Of a DNA stretch of 64,000 nucleotides, positions 35,403 to 44,546 are shown in pieces. How positions within the stretch are numbered: the first letter of the stretch is position 1; every line of letters starts with the position of its first letter. A model generated the notes under the pieces. It did no database searches. It was not told the origin of the DNA and saw only the letters and a list, made by a program, of their open reading frames with translations. Made by a program: the position numbers and the translations under genes. The DNA is taken from positions 134,432 to 198,431 of the forward strand of contig NC_033627.1 of the NCBI RefSeq assembly GCF_001540865.1, given 5' to 3'. Origin of the DNA: Ananas comosus (taxonomy: Eukaryota > Streptophyta > Magnoliopsida > Poales > Bromeliaceae).

Positions 35403-36131
35403 TAGATTGGTGATAGTAAATAACAAGCTGACGAAAGGAACGGCAGGGTGGTGGACCTGCTACCCTCACCCACCGGCCGCTCCCGACGCCGGGGGAAAAG
35501 GCGAAGAATCTGAATCTTTCGGGCCCCTCGCCTCTCACACTGAATCGTTGACCCCCGCTTCTTGGCCGGTCCCAGCGCTGCCTCGTTACAAACCCTACAT
35601 ACTGGGCTCTGTCGATATCGGGACCGGGCCTTCCTCTTGTTGATGGGCTCTGGGAAATTAGCATTTGTCCAAAATTTGCGCCGCCTGAAAAATTCTGCTA
35701 CTAGAAAAAATAATTATGCTGGGCCGTGAATCGACCGTGGAGCTCAAATTGGATGGGCTCATTTGTCCCCATCCTTCCTTCCCGTGTGCACGGCTCTCAA
35801 ATATTACGAAATTGCGCCGCATAGCAGTCGCATTATTTCAAACAAATAAAATTTTGAAGATCAAATTAATTAAGAATAATATGATGATCATATTTAGAAA
35901 CGATTAATCAGCAATAACAAGTTCTTTATTTTAATCAAACAAATATATACCTACCTAATAATATGGGCATTGAATTAATAATTACAAGTTCTTTATTTGT
36001 TTTCCAATTGGATTTACACTACAAAAAGTATCTTCTTTTTTTTTTTTTTTGAGAAATAGATAGCACACTACCCGCTTCATTCATTGTAAGAATGAATTAG
36101 ACTACATGAGCAAGGCAAATCGAAGGGGCGG

Positions 36132-36165
<34 letters not shown>

Positions 36166-36300
36166 ACAATCTGTCAGACAAAACTGGTCCAAAACTTCGT
36201 CAGCTGTTTAATCTTGTGGACTGTTAATCTGTCGCACAAAAGTACCCTTAATTTTAATCACACACACACACACACACACACAACACATATTATATATATA

Positions 36301-36345
<45 letters not shown>

Positions 36346-37414
36346 CTCAATTTATGGTCTTATATATTTATTTGTGGCGGGCTACTACATAATCTCAAGT
36401 CTAATTAATATAATAATAACGGGCGTCGTTGCCCCCAAGGTACGTTCTCCCCTGCGTTATGAAACGCCTTACATTAATTTCACCGATATTAATTGTGGGT
36501 TCAATCTGTGCGATCACAGAAAAACTGGTCTGAGCGAGGTTTACGTTAATTGATGAGACAAAATGGTATGTAACTGCTTTATATAATTAAAATAGAAAAC
36601 ACAACGAAGAGAAACCAACAAAAGCAATTATCTTGATTGTTACCTAGTTTATATAGAAACCAGCTAGGCTTTCACGGAGGGAGATAATATTTAATAACCT
36701 CGATGGTGATCGGGAAGTCCGAATAAACACCAACATGTATCTGTTTGGTTTAGCTGACGCTTAATTAGATAAAACTTTTGTATTGAATGAAGTTTCTTTA
36801 AAAAGCAGTGGTAAAAGTTTTGAAAGCAAATTCCATCAAATTAATCTCGAGGGGTATACCTGTTTTCTTCCAAAGGAAAAAAAAAGAAAAAGAAAAAAGA
36901 AAAGTAAATTCAATCAATAATTTTTCTTTGTAAGACAAGTAAAAGTTTCAAATTGAAAATTTATATTTTTTTCGACTAGTTACGATTAAATTTAATTGAA
37001 CTTGTTTTATTTGCTAAACATTTTGTCACTGTTTCTCTTCGCCTAGGAGATCCGAGACAAAGAAACCCGGACCACGCAGAGTAGCTAGAGATCCCACCCT
37101 ACTACGTACAGTGACCTTCGCTTATTATGCATTCTACAATCCCACGCACGGTGTGGAATATATGGAATCATCAAACGAAAGAGAGATATAGCATCTCACG
37201 GTAGTATCAAGTAGTAGTTTTTGAAAACAATAATTAAAACCAATAAAATACATATATATTTGAAGCCATTAATCTAACCCATCGCTCTCAAATGTGGTAG
37301 CACGCTGAAACTAAACATATATACTGCACGGCACGCACGCACCAATCCCTCTCGTCCACCAGAACAACCGAGCAATTTGAGTACTACGTACGTAAGCCTA
37401 TATCTCTCCGATCT
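35403..37414. other. Intergenic between the asparaginase and cysteine protease genes
   Basis: A LINE-type 3' tail lies at 36031-36110, and poly-A, (CA)n and (TA)n tracts lie at 36133-36163, 36259-36282 and 36290-36344. The remainder is AT-rich with no supported gene. Confidence 0.5.
36031..36110 (-). mobile_element. LINE 3' tail fragment
   Basis: Read on the minus strand it ends 'gaatgaagcgggtagtgtgctatctatttctc' plus poly-A, the same tail as the LINE at 44204-44530. The 5' limit is unclear; the fragment may extend to about 36236. Confidence 0.6.
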
Positions 37415-37424
37415 CTATATAAAC
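37415..37424 (+). promoter_or_regulatory. TATA box of the cysteine protease gene
   Basis: 'ctatataaac' lies 100 bases before the start codon, at a normal spacing for a leader of about 70 bases. Confidence 0.7.
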
Positions 37425-37523
37425 CCATATACGACCCCTTGTTTAAGCGTGCATACATAGATTCAACTTCTTTCTCATCATCACCTCATTTTGTGAACAA
37501 TCCTAGCTAGCTAGTAATTAGTC

Positions 37524-38397
37524 ATGATGGCTTTTTGCATGATCAAAAGCCTTTGCATGGCTTTGCTTATTCTATCTATATGGACTTCTTACGCCTCGGC
37601 TTCTCGAGAGCTTGGCGAGATGTCGGTGTTAGAGAGGCACGAGAAGTGGATGGCTCAGTACGGCCGTGCGTACAAAGATGCTGCAGAGAAAAGGCAGCGA
37701 TTTGAGATATTTAAATCCAATTTTGAGTTGATTCAAACGTTCAACGCAGAAACCCACAAGTTCAAGCTTGGGTTAAACCAATTTGCTGATCTGACCAATG
37801 ATGAATTCAAGGCCATGTATCATGGCTTCAAGCGGAAGTCGGGTGCGGCGATGAGCACAACAAAGCGGTTCAAGTATGAAAATGTTACTGCAGTACAGCC
37901 TGTGAGCATGGATTGGAGGACTAAAGGTGCGGTTACTCCTGTCAAGGATCAAGGACAATGCGGTGAGAGCCTTTAATTACTTTGTTATTTTTACTTCTCT
38001 TATTCTTGAGAGTTGAGATTAATCAGGTCTTCTACACATCTATCCCTCCATCTTAAACTCGAATCTTTTACTGCATAAATTCACCATTTCTAATTACCAT
38101 TGTGATGCTAATTAATGGTTTTGGCAGTGCGCTGAGCTACTAATTGAAATTCACCGCAACAATATACATATATCAAGTATTCATACCACCCTCAAGAAAT
38201 ATATCAAGTATATCACATGCATGCTGCTTTTGCTCTATTGATTTTATATGAATTTGCGCTTGAAAAGTAGACGAGCACGTACATGCATGTAGTTAGAAAT
38301 ATATGTCTTACATATTTCCACACATAAACCCATATATAAGGTAAAGATCTAATAGTACGGCCGGGTGTAGCCCACCATAATAATATGCAATTGGGTG

Positions 38398-38459
<62 letters not shown>

Positions 38460-39125
38460 CTTTATTCCTGCATGGTTATTGATGAGCACGCTTATTAATC
38501 TGCTAGTACGTACCTACAACCAAAATATATAGGATGTTGCTGGGCATTCTCCGCAGTAGCTGCGACCGAGGGAATCACGAAGCTCTCCACCGGTAAGCTA
38601 ATCTCCTTATCAGAGCAAGAGCTTGTGGATTGCGATGTGAATGGCGAGGACCAAGGATGCGACGGCGGGCTAATGGACTCGGCTTTCGACTTCATCGTCA
38701 AGAACCGGGGTCTAACCACGGAAGCCAACTACCCCTACAAGGGGGCAGATGGTGCGTGCAACACCGGGAAGGCTGGCTCGGCCGCCGCCTCGATCTCAGG
38801 CTACGAAGATGTGCCTGCAAACGACGAGGCCGCTCTTCTCAAGGCCGTGGCCAACCAACCGGTGTCGGTGGCCATAGACGCCGGCGGGAATGCCTTCCAG
38901 CTGTACAAGGAAGGCGTGTTTACCGGCTACTGTGGGACCGATCTGGACCACGGGGTCACTGCAGTGGGATATGGCGTGGCGAGTGACGGGACCAAATATT
39001 GGCTGATTAAGAATTCGTGGGGCTCCTCGTGGGGTGAGAGCGGATACATAAGGATGGAAAGAGATGTGAATTCTGAGGAAGGGCTCTGCGGTATTGCCAT
39101 GCAGGCTTCCTATCCTACTGCTTGA
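37524..39125 (+). CDS. SAG39: SAG39-like papain-family cysteine protease
   Basis: Two exons (37524-37962 and 38533-39125, GT-AG) give a 343-aa preproenzyme. A signal peptide (about residues 1-26), an I29 propeptide with the ERFNIN pattern ('[20 protein letters not shown]' onward) and a peptidase C1 domain starting near '[21 protein letters not shown]' are visible. Catalytic residues are Cys149 ('CGCCWAFS'), His286 ('[11 protein letters not shown]') and Asn307 ('[10 protein letters not shown]'), with the oxyanion Gln in 'DQGQCG'. There is no KDEL tail and no granulin domain, so a vacuolar or secreted papain is expected. The group is senescence-associated in rice and Arabidopsis (SAG39/SAG12), which is family knowledge. 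The CGCC variant (Cys in place of the usual Ser before the nucleophile) is shared with rice SAG39. One N-glycosylation site (NVT) lies near the end of the propeptide. An alternative ATG is one codon later. The 570-bp intron holds a (TA)n tract at 38400-38455. Confidence 0.95.
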
Positions 39126-39192
39126 GCAAAAATGGAATATATTTACACACACGACGTGTACAAATTAATAAGAGCAAACAATTAATGTGTGC

Positions 39193-39229
<37 letters not shown>

Positions 39230-40065
39230 TTAAGGCTCATGGGGGTAGTACTAATTAAGTCATTACGAACTTTCTATGTATAAGATGTTACTATGAAGTA
39301 CCTCTAAATTAATGTGTGAAATATGTAAGTTATTTACATGAATAAGATGTTTCTATGAAGTTTCTCTAAATTAATGTATAAAATATCAAGTTACTTACAT
39401 GTATAAATAAGTAGAGAATTTGTTTACTGTCTAAATATAGATGACGTACACCACCTGATGAACTTGTATATATGTTGATATGTTCGAGTGGTTTAGGAGA
39501 CAGACTCGAAATCTATTTGGTTTTGCCTGCGCAGGTTCAAATCCTATCGTCAACGATTTTATACAATTTTTTCCCTTTTTTTAATCTATCAATTCTTCGT
39601 TGATGATCATTTCCAGCTGTCAAAGACTTAATATTTCTTTTCTTATATTTTCGCAAAATAACAAAATTAAATTTTATAATCAATTTATATATATTTTATC
39701 ATTCTATAGTATAGTATAAATTGTAAATGTGCTTCACCACATAAAGCATTGTTAAAGTTTTCTCTTTTTTTTTTATTTTTTATCTACTAGTTCTTAGTTG
39801 ATGATATTTTTTAACACTATCTCCCAGAATTAGCTGCTTTGTCTGCAAACCAAAATACGAAGAAAAAAGTTGTCGTCTATCTTCCTTTAATCACAAATCT
39901 ATTTCTTCCCCAATATAAGATGGAGTTGGGGAGAAGGTATGAAATTTGATTTGTAAATCGCTCGATGAACTAGTTAATTAATTCCACCTTGCACCAGCAA
40001 CTAAGTTGCGCCAGATTGATATAAATTCACTTTGTTCTTTTGTCCTTCAACATGTGGGTACTTCA
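39126..40065. other. Intergenic between the cysteine protease gene and the LTR element
   Basis: Protease 3' untranslated sequence with a (TA)n run at 39198-39225, then the tRNA-Ser-like sequence at 39474-39555. The rest is AT-rich without a supported gene. Confidence 0.5.
39474..39555 (+). pseudogene. tRNA-Ser(CGA)-like sequence, probably decayed
   Basis: The 82-bp sequence has the layout of a class II tRNA: an A-box-like 'gttcgagtggtttagg', anticodon loop 'ctcgaaa' (anticodon CGA), a long variable arm, a T-loop 'ttcaaat' and an acceptor stem closing GTTGA with TCAAC, with TTTT just downstream. Mismatches occur in the acceptor (A7-C66), anticodon (C28-A42) and T stems (C50-A64). No intron and no encoded CCA is present. 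It may be a recently dead nuclear gene; a functional variant is less likely. Confidence 0.7.
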
Positions 40066-40070
40066 CCTAG

Positions 40071-40411
40071 TGTTGGAGGGCGAATATATAAATAAACTAC
40101 AACAAATATATTTAACACTGGAATACCAAACTTTATTAATATTACTAAACTTCAGTACACTATTACTGAATAATACAATTTGATCCACACATCACAACTC
40201 TACAAACAAATTACATGCCCCTTATTTATAGAGCATGAAAAGATACAACTCTTCACGAAACGACTCAACTCTTCACCAAACAACACAACATTTCACAAAA
40301 GGACATGACCCTAAACCAAAAGACGCAACCCTTACAAAAGGACACACCTTTTTATAAGAAACACAACTCTTCAAATAAAAATAAACAAATAGAACAAGCT
40401 TATAACTAACA
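40071..40411 (-). repeat. 3' LTR (left in window)
   Basis: A 341-bp direct repeat of 43179-43519, TGTTGG...CTAACA on the plus strand. It carries a TATA-like AT-rich stretch and several short 'caactctt' repeats. Confidence 0.95.
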
Positions 40412-40426
40412 TTCCCCCTTAAGCTT
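40412..40426 (-). other. Polypurine tract
   Basis: On the minus strand 'aagcttaagggggaa' abuts the 3' LTR, the expected primer site for plus-strand DNA synthesis. Confidence 0.85.
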
Positions 40427-40428
40427 GT

Positions 40429-40881
40429 TTATGCAAAACTGTCGACATCTTCTTCGATCGGGTCTTCATAATCTTGGAGTCTTTCCTGTAAGACTATCTT
40501 GTCTGAAATCAAACTCCTAATTTTAGAGGCCTGCTCATTGATTACGTTCTCCAGGGATTTATTCTCCAAATTCACTGCCATATTTTCTTTTTCCAAATTT
40601 TTTGCAAGTTTCTCTAAATACAAATTTCTTTGATCAAGAGATACCATACCTATGGTACTCATAAAAGCAAAGTGAGCCACATCTTGTTCTGCATCCTTCT
40701 TTGATCTTTTTACATCGCCCATATAAGTAGAATTTCCGAATTCGACAAATGAATAAAATTCTGGAATGTGAATAGGTCCTTCTTGATAAGTGCGATATTG
40801 TGGCAGTGGCATCTTCATTTTCTGACAGTATTCTTGAAGTAGATTTTTGTAGGACACTCTTACTATCACTTTATTCTCCAT
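40429..40881 (-). CDS. dsRNA-binding-domain protein encoded inside the LTR element
   Basis: A 150-aa ORF. Residues about 8-75 form a double-stranded-RNA-binding domain: 'YKNLLQEYCQKMKMPLPQY' (helix 1), 'EGPIHIPEFYSFVEF' (beta strands, loop 2), and 'VKRSKKDAEQDVAHFAFMS' (helix 2 with the KK-x-AE RNA-contact pattern). This layout is that of plant DRB proteins. The C-terminal half is a coiled-coil with repeated Leu/Glu/Lys (about 85-140), and it ends in an acidic tail. The stop codon lies 2 bases from the polypurine tract, so the ORF sits where the 3' end of pol would be. LTR retrotransposons do not normally encode such a domain, so host origin is inferred. A role in binding element RNA or dampening small-RNA silencing is conceivable but unproven. 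Confidence 0.8.
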   Translation of the reverse strand: MENKVIVRVSYKNLLQEYCQKMKMPLPQYRTYQEGPIHIPEFYSFVEFGNSTYMGDVKRSKKDAEQDVAHFAFMSTIGMVSLDQRNLYLEKLAKNLEKENMAVNLENKSLENVINEQASKIRSLISDKIVLQERLQDYEDPIEEDVDSFA

Positions 40882-41209
40882 GTTTCACTTTCCTTTAATG
40901 TTAAGTTGCTCTAAAAAAAAAAAATCAACTATTCATTCACTATTTATAGGTATGAAAAACTTTCAAAAAACCAAATGACACATCTCTTTGAAGTGTCCCA
41001 ATTCAAGAGACAACCTTTTAATTTGAAATATTCTTTTTTAAACAAAGAGACATGTCTTTTCAAAAAATAATTATGTTAACTACTTTATGCATTGGTCAAC
41101 AAGTCCACACCATATTGCTTTTTAAAGTGATTGTTGCTAGCAATTGGCTTAGTTGCCGGCATCGTAATCTCCTCTGATGGTCCTTCACTATCGAATGCAC
41201 CTCTGTCTA
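40882..41209 (-). other. Spacer between the two downstream ORFs of the LTR element
   Basis: AT-rich sequence inside the retrotransposon with no long frame. It may be untranslated sequence brought in with one of the captured segments. Confidence 0.5.
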
Positions 41210-42499
41210 TTAACTGTTTTTGGTTTTTTTTTTTGTTTTTGATCCATTGAAAACCGAATCCAACAACAGCACGTCATCTGACATTTTCAGTATATTCTCT
41301 GGCCCTGTTCGATTTGTAATTTCAGGGTTTTCATCACTCAAGCATGGTTGCTTACCCTTAGGAGCACAGTTATTTTTTTCTTCCCTATCTGTTCTTCTTT
41401 TTTGTCTCACTATTTTCTGGAGCTTCCTGCTTGGCTCCAACTCAACGTCTGCATCATTACAAGGGATAGTATTTTTCAGTCTTTTCCTTCCCAACGAAGT
41501 TACCACTGTTTGTATACTTCTATCATTTTCAGCTAAAGATGATTGAATTTCCTTCTTTTCCTCCCTCACTTTGTGCAACAACTCCCTTTGCTCCTGCAGC
41601 TTTTTCCTTTGAATATTAAGCAATTCAATGGAGCTTTTGATTTCAGATAATTCTCTCTCCCTCTGTTCGCGATCAAGAGCAATCTGCTTTCTCTCACTAG
41701 CGAGCATCTCCAACTGCGATGCTATATGTTCTAGCTGCATTTTAATCATATCCTTTTGGGAAGTTATATACTGAAGTTCTTTAGCTTTCTTTTGCTCAAA
41801 TTCTTCCTCTTTATCTCTTAAAGAAGTCTCAATTTCCGCCGCTCTTTGATTAATAGAATTCTGTATTTCTTTCCTCTGAATTTCAATATCCCTTTTAAAT
41901 TCTTCTCTTTCTTGTTGAATCTTATTCAACCAATTTGCTTGTTTATTCTGCAAGTTAGTCATAAATTCTTCACCATTTTTTGATGTAAACATAATTTTTC
42001 TGTTTTCTTTAACAGGTACTTTGGATGAATCATCAAACTTCACATTGCCATCAACATTTTCATCCATTTCAACAAATAGTTCTCTACTTCCACACATATG
42101 ATTTGAAGCACCAGAATCCAGAAACCATATATATTCTGGATCTTTAACTTCAGCTTGACATGCAAGTAACAATGATGTTTCTGCAACTTCATCTTCTATT
42201 GTACTGTCGATGTAGTGATTTACTCCTTCAGTGTCCTTATACCAGCAATCTTTGCTGTAGTGACTATATTTTTTACAATTATAGCATTGTATATTTGATT
42301 TTGCACCACCATAAGATCCTGGGCGATTGTTATTTCGTCCGCCTCTTTTTGGTCCATATTCATGTCGTGAATAGCGACCACTGTTGTTCCTATTCTGTCG
42401 GTCATTGTGATATCTCTTTTGATTCTTATATCTATTATAATTATTTTCTCCATGATTTTTGCCTTTTCTATTATCAAGTTTCAATTTTGACTTGAGAGC
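41210..42499 (-). CDS. Gag C-terminus, CCHC knuckle and protease motif fused to a CRWN/NMCP1-like coiled-coil
   Basis: This frame directly continues gag after an amber codon (42502-42500). No convenient ATG occurs at its start, so the limits are of the open frame. In order it encodes a basic Asn/Arg-rich linker, a retroviral-type zinc knuckle 'CYNCKKYSHYSKDC', the aspartic-protease motif 'WFLDSGASNHMCG', and about 35 further copia-like residues. At about 41985 ('TSKNGEEFMTNLQNKQ') the sequence switches to a charged coiled-coil of about 180 residues. Its pattern ('EFKRDIEIQRKEIQNSI', 'EFEQKKAKELQYITSQKD', 'ALDREQRERELSEIKSSIE', 'QREL LHKVREE') resembles the mid-C-terminal rod of plant CRWN/NMCP1 nuclear-lamina proteins, and a basic C-terminal region follows. 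The fused part is uninterrupted despite lacking pol. CRWN origin is judged from memory of the family and should be treated as likely, not proven. Confidence 0.78.
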   Translation of the reverse strand, partial: ALKSKLKLDNRKGKNHGENNYNRYKNQKRYHNDRQNRNNSGRYSRHEYGPKRGGRNNNRPGSYGGAKSNIQCYNCKKYSHYSKDCWYKDTEGVNHYIDSTIEDEVAETSLLLACQAEVKDPEYIWFLDSGASNHMCGSRELFVEMDENVDGNVKFDDSSKVPVKENRKIMFTSKNGEEFMTNLQNKQANWLNKIQQEREEFKRDIEIQRKEIQNSINQRAAEIETSLRDKEEEFEQKKAKELQYITSQKDMIKMQLEHIASQLEMLASERKQIALDREQRERELSEIKSSIELLNIQRKKLQEQRELLHKVREEKKEIQSSLAENDRSIQTVVTSLGRKRLKNTIPCNDADVELEPSRKLQKIVRQKRRTDREEKNNCAPKGKQPCLSDENPEITNRTGPENILKMSDDVLLLDSVFNGSKTKKKTKNS

Positions 42500-43141
42500 C
42501 TACTCAGTCGACTCTTCTTCAGACATCTTTTGTAGTCTTTGCTCATGCACTTGGAGCGATCCTGTCAATTGGTCGATAGAAAGAGTACTGATATCTTTTG
42601 ACTCTTCTATGGCGACAACAATATACTCAAACTTTGATGTGAGGGAACGAAGAACCTTTTCTACAACTCGTTCATCATTTAGTTCTTCTCCATTTCGCTT
42701 CATTTGGTTGGCAATTACCAAAATGCGAGAAACATAGTCCGCGACACTTTCGGACTCCTTCATTCGGATTGCTTCGCATTCCGCTCGAAGCTTTTGTAGA
42801 CGAATCCGCTTTACTTTGTCATCTCCTGTAAAGACGGTGGTAAGAATATCCCATGCTGCTTTGCTCGAAGTTGCTTCGGCAATTTTCTCAAACGTCGACT
42901 CGTCTACTGCTTGGTAAAGATAGAAGAGCACCTTTTTATCCTTCTTTCTTAAATCCTTCAAATCGTTTCGTCGTGCTATAATTAATGCAGCTTCTTCTTG
43001 CTCTGTGTATTCCTGGTATCCAGTTTTAACTAATTCCCAAAGGTCTAGAGAACCGAGAAGTGCTTTCATTTGAATACACCAATTCTCATAATTATCTTTT
43101 ACTAATTTTGGGATTTGAGTTTGGAGAAGTTGTGTGGCCAT
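42500..43141 (-). CDS. Copia-type gag (UBN2 family)
   Basis: 213 aa from the ATG at 43141 to an amber codon. Features are the N-terminal 'LVKDNYENWCIQMKALLGS', 'AAWDILTTVF', the long-helix 'KLRAECEAIRMKESESVADYVSRI' and 'LRSLTSKFEYIVVAIEESKD', all typical of the UBN2 gag domain of plant Ty1/copia elements. Gag forms the particle that packages element RNA. The frame starts 22 bases inside the primer-binding site. It runs without frameshift to the amber, beyond which the same frame continues into the zinc knuckle. Confidence 0.9.
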   Translation of the reverse strand: MATQLLQTQIPKLVKDNYENWCIQMKALLGSLDLWELVKTGYQEYTEQEEAALIIARRNDLKDLRKKDKKVLFYLYQAVDESTFEKIAEATSSKAAWDILTTVFTGDDKVKRIRLQKLRAECEAIRMKESESVADYVSRILVIANQMKRNGEELNDERVVEKVLRSLTSKFEYIVVAIEESKDISTLSIDQLTGSLQVHEQRLQKMSEEESTE

Positions 43142-43163
43142 TTTTTTAACAAAGTTTCGTTCT

Positions 43164-43176
43164 GTCTCTGATACCA
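43164..43176 (-). other. Primer-binding site, initiator tRNA-Met type
   Basis: 'tggtatcagagac' on the minus strand, 2 bases inside the 5' LTR, matches the 3' end complement of plant initiator tRNA-Met over its first 11 bases. Confidence 0.9.
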
Positions 43177-43178
43177 AT

Positions 43179-43519
43179 TGTTGGAGGGCGAATATATAAA
43201 TAAACTACAACAAATATATTTAACACTAAAATACCAAACTTTATTAATATTACTAAACTTCAGTACACTATTACTGAATAATACAATTTGATCCACACAT
43301 CACAACTCTACAAACAAATTACATGCCCTCTATTTATAGAGCATGAAAAAATACAACTCTTCACGAAACGACTCAACTCTTCACCAAACAACACAACATT
43401 TCACAAAAGGACATGACCCTAAACCAAAAGACGCAACCCTTACAAAAGGACACACCTTTTCATAAGAAACACAACTCTTCAAATAAAAATAAACAAATAG
43501 AACAAGCTTATAACTAACA
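43179..43519 (-). repeat. 5' LTR (right in window)
   Basis: A 341-bp copy of 40071-40411 with about six base differences and no indel. On the coding strand it is upstream of gag, so it would contain the promoter. Confidence 0.95.
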
Positions 43520-43524
43520 CCTAG

Positions 43525-44187
43525 TACATGAAGAAGCTGCACATCCATGTGCTGACTCTGCTGATTGTTTACGGAAACAAAAATCTAGGTAAGAGAGAGA
43601 GAGAGAGAGAGAGAGAAAGAAAGAAAGAAAGAGAGAGAAAGATCGAGCTTAGAATTAAAAGGGACTGGTACCAAATCTAATATGCCCGTACAACAAAGAT
43701 TTACTGAAACCTCACATGATAAAATATTCCACGCTCTATATCTCCTTCCTATTAAGACAATCTGAGGCGTCAATGACTCATAGCATGTAATTATAAAACA
43801 GCACATATTTTTTGAAATTAGTAAAATTTTGTAACCAGTGTATTACAGTGGTTAATTAAAATGGACTCCGGTGAGTTCGACTACTAGCGGAATATTAATT
43901 GGGCAGTTTTGGGAAGATTAAAATAATTTCTTTGGATTGCTGAGTGGAAGTGATACATGGATGATGAACCTCAACTTTAATGAAAGAGAAAAAAGGGCGC
44001 TTAACTATCAGGAATACGCATCAAATTTGCATCTTTCATTAAAGTTTGAATCAATCCATTTTTGGCTCTGTAGTGCGGAAAAAAGAACATTAATTCTAAA
44101 CAATGAATGAAAAGAACATACATTATATATTTAAAAATAAATAAAAGAAAAGAACTTGCTCCATAAACTTGCTTACTTTGTCCTTCG
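43525..44187. other. Intergenic, no gene seen
   Basis: A (GA)n/GAAA run at 43592-43640 and otherwise AT-rich unique-looking sequence. Confidence 0.4.
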
Positions 44188-44203
44188 CCTAGTCACAATT
44201 GTT

Positions 44204-44530
44204 TTTTTTTTTTTTTGAGGAAAAGATATATAGCACACTACCCGCTTCATTCATTTTGAAAATAAAATTAGCTACAAACAGTGAGGCAACATGACCTCGA
44301 AAAGAACACAAATAACTTAAAAAAAATAAGAGAAAAAAATAACAACAAAAATAATCGACAAGTAACTCAGCTCAACAAAAGTCCCTCCACTCTCTTATCG
44401 ACTCCTCAATACGCCCGACTACGAAGAGAGGGTCAGCATAGTAGTTTTTAAAAATTGCATTATTTCTTTCCTTCCAGACTAACCACCAGCACGCTGCTAC
44501 GATAATCAGATCCTACAGAATCTCTCCCGA
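44204..44530 (-). mobile_element. 5'-truncated LINE with 16-bp target duplication
   Basis: Read on the minus strand, the fragment encodes the end of a LINE ORF2: 'ACWWLVWKERNNAIF' through 'EESIREWRDFC' and a stop, the C-terminal zf-RVT region of plant L1-like elements. A short 3' untranslated tail ending 'gaatgaagcgggtagtgtgcta' and poly-A follow. Perfect direct repeats CCTAGTCACAATTGTT at 44188-44203 and 44531-44546 mark target-primed insertion. Confidence 0.92.
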
Positions 44531-44546
44531 CCTAGTCACAATTGTT

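Larger units (their letters stand above)
40071..43519 (-). mobile_element. Non-autonomous copia-type LTR retrotransposon carrying captured host sequences
   Basis: Two 341-bp LTRs (40071-40411 and 43179-43519) differ at about six positions and begin/end TG...CA. A 5-bp target duplication CCTAG flanks the element (40066-40070 and 43520-43524). Coding is on the minus strand: primer-binding site 43176-43164, gag from 43141, CCHC knuckle, protease motif, then a coiled-coil in place of pol, a dsRNA-binding-domain ORF, and a polypurine tract next to the left LTR. No integrase, reverse transcriptase or RNase H is encoded, so it would need enzymes from a relative. The near-identical LTRs mark a young insertion. 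Confidence 0.93.
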
